In this document: in pieces, positions 1-6,422 of the stretch
Layout: each line of letters opens with the position of its first letter
Position numbering within the stretch: position 1 is the stretch's first letter
NCBI GenBank assembly: GCA_023424725.1
Contig: JAFADQ010000354.1
Span: forward strand, 1-6,900
DNA: 6,900 nucleotides
Source: Bacteroidota bacterium
GTDB taxonomy: Bacteria; Bacteroidota; Bacteroidia; Cytophagales; Hymenobacteraceae
Direction: 5' to 3'
The notes under the pieces: model-generated
The model's input: the letters and a program-made list of their open reading frames with translations, nothing else
What the model was told of the DNA's origin: nothing
Database searches by the model: none
Translations under genes and position numbers: made by a program

Positions 1-283
1 CCAGGTTCAGTTCCAGCGATGGCAGATAAGCTAAAGTATCGCGCGCAAACGTATCCTGGCCTATAACCGCGAGCTCGTCTATAGCCAGCGTAAGGTTAGG
101 AAAACTGCGAAAAACGGTAAGATCTACATTTTCGGTTTTGTAATGCACATCGGCTTTTACATTCTGGGCGATTTGTTGGTCGAGCAGAATTTTAATTTTG
201 TCTTTAAATAAAAACGGAAGCGCGGCCAGAGTGCCCAGCAGCAGCAAGATTAACAGGCCTACGCCTAACAACACTTTTTTCAT
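1..283 (-). CDS. AsmA family protein, N-terminal part (cut by left edge)
   Basis: This is the first 94 codons of a minus-strand gene whose remainder lies outside the window. The translation opens MKKVLLGVGLLILLLLGTLA, a single membrane anchor or uncleaved signal (about residues 4-24), followed by KDKIK. Residues 58-84 contain FRSFPNLTLAIDEL and then GQDTFARDTL. In Bacteroidota AsmA-like proteins this pattern (short helix, 'FPNLTL' strand, 'FxxDTL') forms the start of the long beta-rich periplasmic region. AsmA relatives are inner-membrane-anchored envelope proteins, and larger members such as TamB and YhdP are implicated in lipid transport between membranes; the substrate here cannot be inferred. 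The start at 283 is supported by AAGG at 294-297 (read on minus), ten bases upstream, and by the immediate hydrophobic segment. The gene is divergent from the PorP/SprF gene. The family call is fairly secure; the exact subfamily is not. Confidence 0.82.
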   Translation of the reverse strand, partial: MKKVLLGVGLLILLLLGTLAALPFLFKDKIKILLDQQIAQNVKADVHYKTENVDLTVFRSFPNLTLAIDELAVIGQDTFARDTLAYLPSLELNL

Positions 284-394
284 AGTAGCTTTGCCTTACG
301 AAAGACAATTTTTTTAAATTATATACGCAAACAAGATGCAAACTGCATACGAAGTCTGCATATATAGCGTTTTTATTACAATTATAGTATCCAG
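284..394. promoter_or_regulatory. Divergent promoter region between AsmA-like gene and PorP/SprF gene
   Basis: This 111-bp AT-rich spacer lies between two genes transcribed away from each other, so it should hold both promoters. It contains ATGCA-AAC-TGCAT (336-348), a 5-bp inverted repeat, and CTGCATA twice (343-349 and 356-362), 13 bp apart. On the minus strand, TAATTTAA (312-319) is a partial match to the Bacteroidota -7 element TAnnTTTG, with a TTTG about 17 bases upstream. No clear -7 element was found on the plus strand. The promoter role rests on gene arrangement; the individual boxes are weak. Confidence 0.35.
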
Positions 395-1426
395 ATGCTG
401 AAAAATACTCGGTTTATGTGGCTGCCGGCGCTCATACTTGCCGGCTGTTGTGAGGTGGCAAACGCACAATACGCGCACGTAAGCCAGCTTTTTTCTGCTC
501 CCATGAATATAAATCCGGCCTTTGCAGGTTTGCAGGCCGAGGCCAGCGCTACCACCCGCTTCAGGCAGCAATGGCCCAAGTTGCAAAACGCTTTCCAGAC
601 AATTCAGGCGAGCGGCGACATCAGGTTTAGAGATACAAACAATGGTATAGGCCTTTTGTTAAGCGCCGACCAGGCCGGCGACGGCGGGCTAACCCGGATT
701 AATGTAAACGGTAACTACGCCTATCATCTTGATATATCTAACAAATGGTCTTTCAGCGCCGGGGCCGGAGCAGGAGTAGGGCTGCAGCAAGCCGATTTCG
801 ATAAGCTGGTTTTCGGAGATCAGATCACCAATAACGGTTACCTGAGCGGCAACGCTACCCAGGAGTTTTCTAAGGATTACAGAAGCAAGGCCTATCTTAC
901 CGTTAACGCCGGCGGTATTTTGTACGAAAAGAATTTTTGGGTAAGCTTCGCCGGTTACCAGCTAAACCGGCCCAACTTATCGCATACCGATACAAAAGAC
1001 CTCCTTAGCTCGTCGTGGATCTTTACGGCAGGCTATAAAATCTATCTGGATGAAGTTTTTAACTACAAAGAGTATGAAGAAAAAAGCATTACTCCTGTAG
1101 CATTTTATTTTACACAGGGCGGCCTGGAGCAGTTTAATCTTGGTTTGTATGGCACATACCTGCCTTTGCACGGCGGCGTGGTATACAAAGGCATTTCGTT
1201 GTTTGGCCAAACGCCTTTCCAACAGAGCCTTGCATTACTTGCCGGAGTGTCTTTAAAGGGCTTTACGGTAGGATACAGCTACGACGCGCCCCTAACCGGA
1301 ATAGGACGATCTTTAGGAGGAGCCCACGAAATTTCTCTGGTTTTCGAGCGGATCAATTACAATAAAATACAACGTTCCAGAGTTAGTTATAAAAAATACA
1401 GGCCGGTTCCTTGCCCTGTGTTCTAA
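395..1426 (+). CDS. PorP/SprF family type IX secretion system outer-membrane protein
   Basis: The 343-residue product starts with a signal peptide whose likely cleavage is after VANA (24/25), giving a mature N-terminus QYAHVSQLF. Family signatures are visible: NINPAFAG (38-45) close to the mature N-terminus, alternating glycine/aromatic beta strands through the body, GYSYD (293-297), GGAHEISL (308-315), and a C-terminal KYRPVPCPVF, whose Cys-Pro near the end is typical. Length is normal for the family. PorP/SprF proteins are outer-membrane beta-barrel partners of the type IX secretion and gliding machinery; paralogs are often tied to one adhesin or one machine. GldJ lies 66 bp downstream on the same strand, so a core gliding/secretion role is more likely than a partner role for one adhesin. 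No Shine-Dalgarno is visible before 395, as is common in this phylum; an in-frame ATG at 416 would shorten the signal peptide. LAGC at 15-18 resembles a lipobox, but the type I site fits the family better. Confidence 0.9.
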   Translation: MLKNTRFMWLPALILAGCCEVANAQYAHVSQLFSAPMNINPAFAGLQAEASATTRFRQQWPKLQNAFQTIQASGDIRFRDTNNGIGLLLSADQAGDGGLTRINVNGNYAYHLDISNKWSFSAGAGAGVGLQQADFDKLVFGDQITNNGYLSGNATQEFSKDYRSKAYLTVNAGGILYEKNFWVSFAGYQLNRPNLSHTDTKDLLSSSWIFTAGYKIYLDEVFNYKEYEEKSITPVAFYFTQGGLEQFNLGLYGTYLPLHGGVVYKGISLFGQTPFQQSLALLAGVSLKGFTVGYSYDAPLTGIGRSLGGAHEISLVFERINYNKIQRSRVSYKKYRPVPCPVF

Positions 1427-1492
1427 AATTTGTTATTATTGCAAATTATTGCATTAATGTATCTGATCAATTCTTTTGATATACAGTAGTTT
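1427..1492 (+). promoter_or_regulatory. Short spacer between PorP/SprF gene and gldJ with a repeated ATTATTGCA
   Basis: The 66-bp spacer is AT-rich and has no terminator-like hairpin with a T-tract, which favours co-transcription of the two genes. ATTATTGCA occurs twice (1435-1443 and 1445-1453), spaced by ten bases or about one helical turn. The copies overlap so that TGCAA-ATTA-TTGCA (1440-1453) is also an inverted repeat. This could be a protein-binding site or chance in AT-rich sequence. No Shine-Dalgarno is visible before the gldJ ATG. Confidence 0.25.
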
Positions 1493-2674
1493 ATGAAGTT
1501 GCTTAAAACACTGGGTTTGGCCTTTACGGGGGCTATCCTATTTTCGGGGTGCGGCAGCCACCACCCTACCAGCATGAACCCAGGCGAAGCCAGTACCGCC
1601 ACTGGTATTGCCTTTAATACCGAAGAAGGCTATGAAGTATCGCCTTACGAGGGGCAGCCAGAAGGCCCGGGCCTTGTATTTATAGAAGGCGGCCGCACCA
1701 CGCTGGGGTCTACAGAAGAAGATGTAATGCTGTCGCGCGACAACATAGAGCGTACCGTTACGGTTGCATCTTTTTATATGGACGAGAGCGAAGTAGCAAA
1801 CCTGCACTGGCTCGAGTACATGCACTATGTGCGTTTAGATTCATCAGAAGAATTTTATCAGTCGGTTTTACCAGACACAACCGTTTGGGCACGCCAATTG
1901 TCATTTAACGATCCTTACGTAGATCATTACCTGCGCTATCCTGGCTTCCGTTTCTTCCCGGTGGTGGGAGTTAGCTGGTTACAGGCTCAGGATTACTGCG
2001 CATGGCGTACACAAAAAGTTAACGCTAACCTGGCCGAAGAAGCCGGTGTAGCAGTAGCAGAAGGCACCGGCCGTATTCCTCTGGAGTCGGGCGTTGTACT
2101 TCCAAACTACCGCCTACCAACAGAAGCCGAGTGGGAATATGCTGCCCAGGCACTTATCGGAACTCAGCTGGAGCAAGACGAGAACCAGGCAAACAAGCGC
2201 CTGTACCCTTGGGATGGCCACTCGCTGCGTAACCCGTATGGCAAAACAATGGGTAAATTCCTGGCTAACTTTAAGCGTGGCCGCGGAGATTATGCCGGTA
2301 TTGCCGGTAGCCTTAACGATGGCGCCATGATTACAGAATATGTATATGCATACGCTCCTAACGACTACGGCTTGTATAACATGGCCGGAAACGTAAACGA
2401 GTGGGTGCAGGATTTGTACCGTCCGCTATCGTTCCAGGATGTGGAAGACTTAAACCCATTCCGTCGCGACGATTATCTGGATCCTACAGATAAATACGAT
2501 GCCGCTGGTTTCCAGTCGTTAGTTGATGACCATGTACGCGTTTACAAAGGCGGAAGCTGGAAAGACGTAGCTTACTGGTTATCACCAGGAACACGCCGCT
2601 ACATGGCAGAAGATTCTTCTACTGCAACAATCGGTTTCCGTTGCGCCATGATCCACGCCGGCTCTAATTACTAA
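1493..2674 (+). CDS. gldJ: Gliding motility / type IX secretion lipoprotein GldJ
   Basis: The 393-residue product has a lipoprotein signal ending FSGC, so Cys20 is the expected lipid-modified residue. The rest is a formylglycine-generating-enzyme (SUMF1/FGE) fold: PGLVFIEGG (59-67), SFYMDESEV (93-101), VGVSWLQAQDYCAWRT (158-173), YRLPTEAEWEYA (206-217), GNVNEWVQD (299-307), YKGGSW (351-356) and closing GFRCA (381-385). The opening TATG...GYEVS and PGLVFIEGG, with DVM...RTVTVASFYMDE, match GldJ better than its paralog GldK. The two active cysteines of true FGE (C336/C341 in the human enzyme, after GGS) align with Asp358 and Leu363, so it should be a structural pseudoenzyme. GldJ works with GldK and the type IX machinery at the outer membrane and is needed for gliding and secretion in Flavobacterium. 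It is clearly shorter than the roughly 560-residue F. johnsoniae protein as I recall it. It is probably co-transcribed with the PorP/SprF gene. Confidence 0.88.
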   Translation: MKLLKTLGLAFTGAILFSGCGSHHPTSMNPGEASTATGIAFNTEEGYEVSPYEGQPEGPGLVFIEGGRTTLGSTEEDVMLSRDNIERTVTVASFYMDESEVANLHWLEYMHYVRLDSSEEFYQSVLPDTTVWARQLSFNDPYVDHYLRYPGFRFFPVVGVSWLQAQDYCAWRTQKVNANLAEEAGVAVAEGTGRIPLESGVVLPNYRLPTEAEWEYAAQALIGTQLEQDENQANKRLYPWDGHSLRNPYGKTMGKFLANFKRGRGDYAGIAGSLNDGAMITEYVYAYAPNDYGLYNMAGNVNEWVQDLYRPLSFQDVEDLNPFRRDDYLDPTDKYDAAGFQSLVDDHVRVYKGGSWKDVAYWLSPGTRRYMAEDSSTATIGFRCAMIHAGSNY

Positions 2675-2699
2675 GCATAAAGCAAATTCATAAAACAGC

Positions 2700-2730
2700 A
2701 ACAGCGCCCCGAAAGAGGCGCTGTTTTTTT
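2700..2730 (+). terminator. Intrinsic terminator of the PorP/SprF-gldJ unit
   Basis: ACAGCGCC (2701-2708) pairs perfectly with GGCGCTGT (2717-2724) around an 8-base loop; A2700/T2725 can extend the stem. Seven T residues follow (2724-2730). It begins 26 bases after the gldJ stop. The opposite strand has a weaker T-run after the same stem, so limited activity in the other direction is possible. Confidence 0.93.
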
Positions 2731-2736
2731 GTGCCA

Positions 2737-2894
2737 GTACCGCCGGTCTTCAGACCGGTTTGGTCCCCAGAAAGGAAGCGTTACCAAATACCCGATCTGG
2801 TTCTGAGAAAGCTGTCTTATTTTTAATTGATACCGATTTGTAGGTGCTGCCCTTCCGGGCAGCACGGCAAAACCGGTCTGAAGACCGGCGCTAC
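2737..2894. repeat. Array unit 1
   Basis: 158 bp. The left end is GTACCGCCGG, diverged from GTAACGCCGG in the other three. The left hairpin is at 2743-2758, the internal hairpin at 2844-2865 with a perfect 9-bp stem and TTCC loop, and the right hairpin at 2873-2888 with a TGAA loop. Read on the minus strand, the right end is GTAGCGCCGG, the only end with a GTAG start, the tetranucleotide that precedes REP hairpins in enterobacteria. The core carries GGTCCCCAG and ACCAAATACCCGATCTGG. Confidence 0.9.
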
Positions 2895-3051
2895 GTAACG
2901 CCGGTCTTCAGACCGGTTTGGTCCCCAGAAAGGAAGCGTTACCATTGCCCGATATGCTTCTCAGAAAGCTGTCTTATTATTAATTGATACCGATTTGCGG
3001 GTGCCGCCCTTCAGGGCAGCACGGCAATACCGGCCGGGAGGCCGGCGTTAC
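2895..3051. repeat. Array unit 2
   Basis: 157 bp. The left hairpin is at 2901-2916. The right hairpin at 3030-3045 is CCGGCC-GGGA-GGCCGG, with a T/A pair changed to C/G and a changed loop. The internal hairpin has one stem mismatch (GTGCCGCCC) and a TTCA loop. The core has ACCATTGCCCGATATGCTTC and TTATTATTAATTGAT. Confidence 0.9.
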
Positions 3052-3209
3052 GTAACGCCGGTCTTCAGACCGGTTTGCCTGATAGAAAGGAAGCGTTACC
3101 ATTGCCCGATCTGGTTCTGAGAAAGCTGTCTTATTTTTAATTGATGCCCGATTTGTAGGTGCTGCCCTTCCGGGCAGCACGGCAATACCGGTCTGAAGAC
3201 CGGCATTAC
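3052..3209. repeat. Array unit 3
   Basis: 158 bp. The left hairpin is at 3058-3073 and is followed by TTTGCCTGATAG where the other units have TTTGGTCCCCAG. The internal hairpin stem is perfect. The right hairpin (3188-3203) is the TGAA form, followed by CATTAC rather than CGTTAC. The core combines ACCATTGCCC, as in unit 2, with GATCTGGTTCTGAG, as in unit 1. Confidence 0.9.
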
Positions 3210-3367
3210 GTAACGCCGGTCTTCAGACCGGTTTGGTCCCCAGAAAGGAAGCGTTACCAAATACCCGATCTGGTTCTTAGAGAGCTGCCTTATTTTTAAT
3301 TGATGCCGATTTTTTGGTGGCTTCTTTCCGGGCTTCACGTTGTTACCGGCCGGGAGGCCGGCGTTAC
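3210..3367. repeat. Array unit 4, overlapping the helicase 3' end
   Basis: 158 bp. The left hairpin is at 3216-3231. The first half matches unit 1 closely (GGTCCCCAG, ACCAAATACCCGATCTGG). The internal hairpin region is diverged, reading GGTGGCTTCTTTCCGGGCTT, and has lost its stem. The right hairpin (3346-3361) is the C/G-paired form with a GGGA loop. Bases 3335-3367 also encode the helicase C-terminus on the minus strand, so this is the only unit with an added coding role. Confidence 0.9.
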
Positions 3368-6300
3368 GGTGAGCTCTCGCCGCTTGCCGTGCTCAAACTT
3401 TACAACATCCAGTTGCACTTCGCGTCGCTCTAATTCCGCCTTTAAGCCATGTATTTTTTCGGGTGCGTGGCGCTGGAGCCATTTCAGCATTTCTTCTTCG
3501 GAGTGAACAGGAGAGATCCTCACGGGCAATTCGGTTAAATAATGCTGTAGAAAATTCTGATGATGTAAACGCGAATCTAATACCACAAAAAGTCCGGAGT
3601 CTGCTTCGGTGCGGATGAGGCGGCCGAAACCCTGGCGTAGTTTTAAGCGGCCTGCCGGGTAATAATACTGTTGCCAGAAAGCGTGGCCTTCCCACTGACG
3701 GCGGTGCGCTACCAATGGCTGGCTCAGCACCGGGTTGGGCAACCGCCACACGATAACCTGCGATAAGGTGCGGCCCGGGAAATCTACGCCATACCAAAAA
3801 CGGTCTACGCCTAAAAGCACCGAATTTTCATCTTTTTTAAACCTGTTGATTTCCCACACGCTGGCGCCATGCTGCGGCAGCAGTTCTATCTGGTGCGGTT
3901 CGAGGCGGGGCAAAAGCCATTCGTAAGCGCGCAGCATTTCTTCGTTGCTGGTGAAAAGCACCAGAGAGCGGCCGTTTGCGTAAGCCAGCAGCGCGAGCAA
4001 CGTGGCCATGCTTTTCTCGAACCATTCGCGTTCGCGTTCCTGCCGCACGGTTTTTTCGAGGTTGGGTTGATAGGCGAATTCGGGAAGATAAGCGGTAACG
4101 GCGCCGGCCACGTTATCGCGGTAATTAAACGGCGATTTTATCCGTACCTCCCCCGAAAATGACCCTTGCTGGTTTAGCTGATACCGGAAAAAATCGGTGC
4201 TCTCCGAGACATACAGTGTAGCCGAGGTGAAAATAAGCGTCGGGAAAGTTTCTTTCAGTTCCTCCATCGGCTCTTCCAAACTATACGGTAAGCGCGCTGC
4301 CGACCACGAGTTCCGCTCTTTCCGCAGCACATGAATCCAGAATTTAGATGGGAAATCGGCCGCGATGGTAAGCAAAGCATTCGACCATTTTTCGGCTTTT
4401 TCCTGGTAACGCTGCAGTCGCTGGCGCTGTTGCTGCACATTTTCGGCAGCATCGGGCAGGTTTTCGCGCACCAGGTATAATTTTCTGGCGCCAATGCCTA
4501 CCAGCTCGCCGGCTTTCTGAATAATTTTGGCCAGTTCGTTGTAACAATCGGGCTCGTCGGGGTTTTGTTTGCGGTGCGGTGCCGGGTCTAGCCAGCGCTG
4601 GTCGCCGGAGCGGTAGGGCAGGTGCTGCACGGGTTGTAACGAAATTTCGGCGGCGTGCAAATGCTTGTGCGCCAGCTCCAGTTCCTGCAAAAGCCGGGGC
4701 GTGTGCTCGGTTTCATGCTGCATCAGCCATTGCTCCAGGGTGTGCAAATATCCTTTCTTCTTTGGCGACCCTAAAATTGGCCTCAGCAGCTTTACCGTAA
4801 ACTCCAGCAACCTGAATTCTTCGCTTAGCGCTTCGCGAAACGTGTCCGGAAAATGATCGGCTTCGTCTATAATACATGCAGCGGCGGCTTCGGCAAGCTC
4901 GTTGGGCAGGCGCACCAGCTTGTGGTGGTTGGTGATAACGATGTCGGCAAGAACGGCTGTTTTTAAATGCCGCGGATACACGCAAAAACTGGTGCAGCGC
5001 GGCGCATAACAGGTTTCGGAAGCCACTACTTCGTTCCACAGATCCCAGATGTTGGGCGTAAGATTTCGTACAAAGGCCGGAATTTCTTCTATTTCGCCTT
5101 TGGTATGCCGCAGCCGCAACGCGAAATAAAGCCACAGCAAACAGTCGGCGGCGGTACCTTTGCCAAACTCCACCAAATCGCTGTACACTTCGGCAAGCGC
5201 AGATACGCAGAGGTAATTGTTCTGGCCTTTTAATAATGCGCCCTTCAGGTCCTGATATGGCAAACCGCGATGCAGTAAACGGGGCAATTCGTGGTAAAAC
5301 AGTTGCGCCTGCAGGTTTTTGGTTGCCGTGGCCACCACCACTTTTGTGCCCGGGTTTAGTTTAATAAATTCTGCCGCAGGAGTTAAATAGCCCAGTGTTT
5401 TGCCTGTTCCGGTGCCTGCTTCCAGGGCATAACAACCGCCATCGTTTAGGGCGAGTGCCGTGCGCTGGGCGTATAATTCCTGTTGATGGCGCTGTTTTAC
5501 AAGGGGTTTATCTTTGTCGTGACCCTGGTTATGGAAGTTGCGGAAAGCCGCGAATGCTTCGCGAACGTGGTGTTCTTGCAGCGGCAACAGTTTGTCGGGT
5601 TTTGTTTTGGGAAGATCTTTTTCGTTTACCGGCAAGGCCTGCTCCATCCAGTGCTGCAAATGTTGCTGAGTTTGGTTTGCCGGCGGCGGCGCGAGCAGGC
5701 GTTCCGGGTTCTGAAACCGGGGCAGCGCATCGGGCTCGTTAAACAGTACGGCTTGAGCGGCGGCCGCTTGTATGGCCCGGAATTCTGGCGGTAAAGCACG
5801 GTTTCCGTGCAGGCGCAAGGCTTCTTCAAATAATTGCCAAACCAGAAACCCTTCTTTTTCGAGCGATTTTGTTGGCAACAGCAATCGGTCTATTATCTGC
5901 AATACTACTTCGCGCAGCGCAAATAATACAAACGGCATTTGCGGCTTGCTCCGTCCGAAATCATATTTCTGGCTAAGTTCTTTGTTGTGCTCTATCAGCT
6001 CGTGTACCAGTGTTTCGGGGTCTTGCAGGGGCTTTTCGGGCAGAAAAAAAGACGAAAGTGCCGAGAGATCTGCCGCTGACGCCCCGTTTTTTGCCCCTTG
6101 CAGCACGGTTTTCTGCAGCCAGGCACGCTCGTGCAGTTCGTTGTAGAAAAAAAACTGATCGTAATTATTTAGCAGCGCCTGAACTTCGTCTATTACTTCT
6201 TTCCAAACAGCCGATTGCGCGGCGGTTTCGTTACTGATGCGGCTGCGACGGTATAATGCTTCGCCGTAGGGTTTGCCTGGGTTGAGGGTAAAAATGTGCG

Positions 6301-6403
6301 GCCCGGCATCCGGCTTCATCAAATCTAAAACACCTACCTGCAGCAAGCCGTGGCTGCCATTGCAGGGGCCTGTAGCGAATAGGTGGATGAGGGCGAAGGA
6401 CAT
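3335..6403 (-). CDS. DinG/XPD-type iron-sulfur DNA helicase with degenerate DnaQ-like exonuclease domain
   Basis: The 1022-residue product is a superfamily 2 helicase of the DinG/XPD group, expected to unwind DNA with ATP, probably 5' to 3', during repair or replication. Helicase motifs run in order: KQRHQQELYAQ (303-313), Walker A AGTGTGKT (329-336), DEAD (513-516), FTSATL (725-730), SLVLFTS (813-819), GVDRFWYGVDFPG (865-877) and QGFGRLIR (924-931). Between Walker A and DEAD, Cys399, Cys465, Cys470 and Cys474 have the arrangement of the 4Fe-4S ligands of this group. Residues 1-175 resemble a DnaQ-family exonuclease as in Gram-positive DinG, but the acidic motif DxETTG reads HLFATG (7-12) and HNxxFD reads YNELHE (87-92), so nuclease activity is probably lost. 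A glutamine-rich helical stretch lies near 648-676. The last ten residues (VTPASRPVTT) and the stop come from the repeat array. The start at 6403 has no clear Shine-Dalgarno. Confidence 0.92.
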   Translation of the reverse strand: MSFALIHLFATGPCNGSHGLLQVGVLDLMKPDAGPHIFTLNPGKPYGEALYRRSRISNETAAQSAVWKEVIDEVQALLNNYDQFFFYNELHERAWLQKTVLQGAKNGASAADLSALSSFFLPEKPLQDPETLVHELIEHNKELSQKYDFGRSKPQMPFVLFALREVVLQIIDRLLLPTKSLEKEGFLVWQLFEEALRLHGNRALPPEFRAIQAAAAQAVLFNEPDALPRFQNPERLLAPPPANQTQQHLQHWMEQALPVNEKDLPKTKPDKLLPLQEHHVREAFAAFRNFHNQGHDKDKPLVKQRHQQELYAQRTALALNDGGCYALEAGTGTGKTLGYLTPAAEFIKLNPGTKVVVATATKNLQAQLFYHELPRLLHRGLPYQDLKGALLKGQNNYLCVSALAEVYSDLVEFGKGTAADCLLWLYFALRLRHTKGEIEEIPAFVRNLTPNIWDLWNEVVASETCYAPRCTSFCVYPRHLKTAVLADIVITNHHKLVRLPNELAEAAAACIIDEADHFPDTFREALSEEFRLLEFTVKLLRPILGSPKKKGYLHTLEQWLMQHETEHTPRLLQELELAHKHLHAAEISLQPVQHLPYRSGDQRWLDPAPHRKQNPDEPDCYNELAKIIQKAGELVGIGARKLYLVRENLPDAAENVQQQRQRLQRYQEKAEKWSNALLTIAADFPSKFWIHVLRKERNSWSAARLPYSLEEPMEELKETFPTLIFTSATLYVSESTDFFRYQLNQQGSFSGEVRIKSPFNYRDNVAGAVTAYLPEFAYQPNLEKTVRQEREREWFEKSMATLLALLAYANGRSLVLFTSNEEMLRAYEWLLPRLEPHQIELLPQHGASVWEINRFKKDENSVLLGVDRFWYGVDFPGRTLSQVIVWRLPNPVLSQPLVAHRRQWEGHAFWQQYYYPAGRLKLRQGFGRLIRTEADSGLFVVLDSRLHHQNFLQHYLTELPVRISPVHSEEEMLKWLQRHAPEKIHGLKAELERREVQLDVVKFEHGKRRELTVTPASRPVTT

Positions 6404-6422
6404 GGGTGGCGGTTTGAGAAAG

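Larger units (their letters stand above)
2737..3367. repeat. Tandem array of four 157-158-bp units with hairpin-forming inverted ends
   Basis: Four head-to-tail units (158, 157, 158, 158 bp) fill the space between two convergent genes. Each starts GTAnCGCCGG and ends CCGGCnnTAC, so units abut at TAC|GTA and every junction is a long palindrome; CCGGCGTTACGTAACGCCGG (3042-3061) is perfect. Each end contains its own hairpin, CCGGTC-TTCA-GACCGG on the left and its inverted counterpart on the right. An internal hairpin, GTGCTGCCC-TTCC-GGGCAGCAC, is clear in units 1 and 3 and has one C/A mismatch in unit 2. The core is AT-rich near TTATTTTTAATTGAT. Unit lengths are not multiples of three, which argues against a repeated protein. 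Short inverted ends with internal hairpins and no coding capacity fit a BIME/REP or MITE-type element. The flanks GTGCCA (left) and GGTGAG (right) show no target duplication. The mobilising enzyme is not in the window. Confidence 0.93.

Noticed and set aside
1493..2674. Assignment as GldK or as an active sulfatase-modifying enzyme
   Set aside because: The N-terminal region and PGLVFIEGG context fit GldJ better, and the FGE active-site cysteines are replaced by Asp358 and Leu363.
2671..3338. Small minus-strand proteins within the array (64-80 residues, with PGRAAPTN and NRSEDRRY segments)
   Set aside because: They are the same non-coding repeat read in one frame; unit lengths of 157-158 bp break the frame between units, and the starts fall inside hairpins.
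2737..3367. CRISPR array
   Set aside because: The period is about 158 bp, the units are similar throughout rather than short repeats with unique spacers, and no cas genes are present.
2731..3373. Target-site duplication around the array
   Set aside because: The six bases on each side (GTGCCA and GGTGAG) share no direct repeat.
4713..5135. 140-residue minus-strand open frame
   Set aside because: It lies in another frame inside the helicase gene, whose motifs continue across this region, and shows no recognisable domain.
5395..5794. Plus-strand open frames of 103-115 residues
   Set aside because: They are antisense to the well-supported helicase coding region, with arginine/alanine-rich shadow composition and no domain signature.
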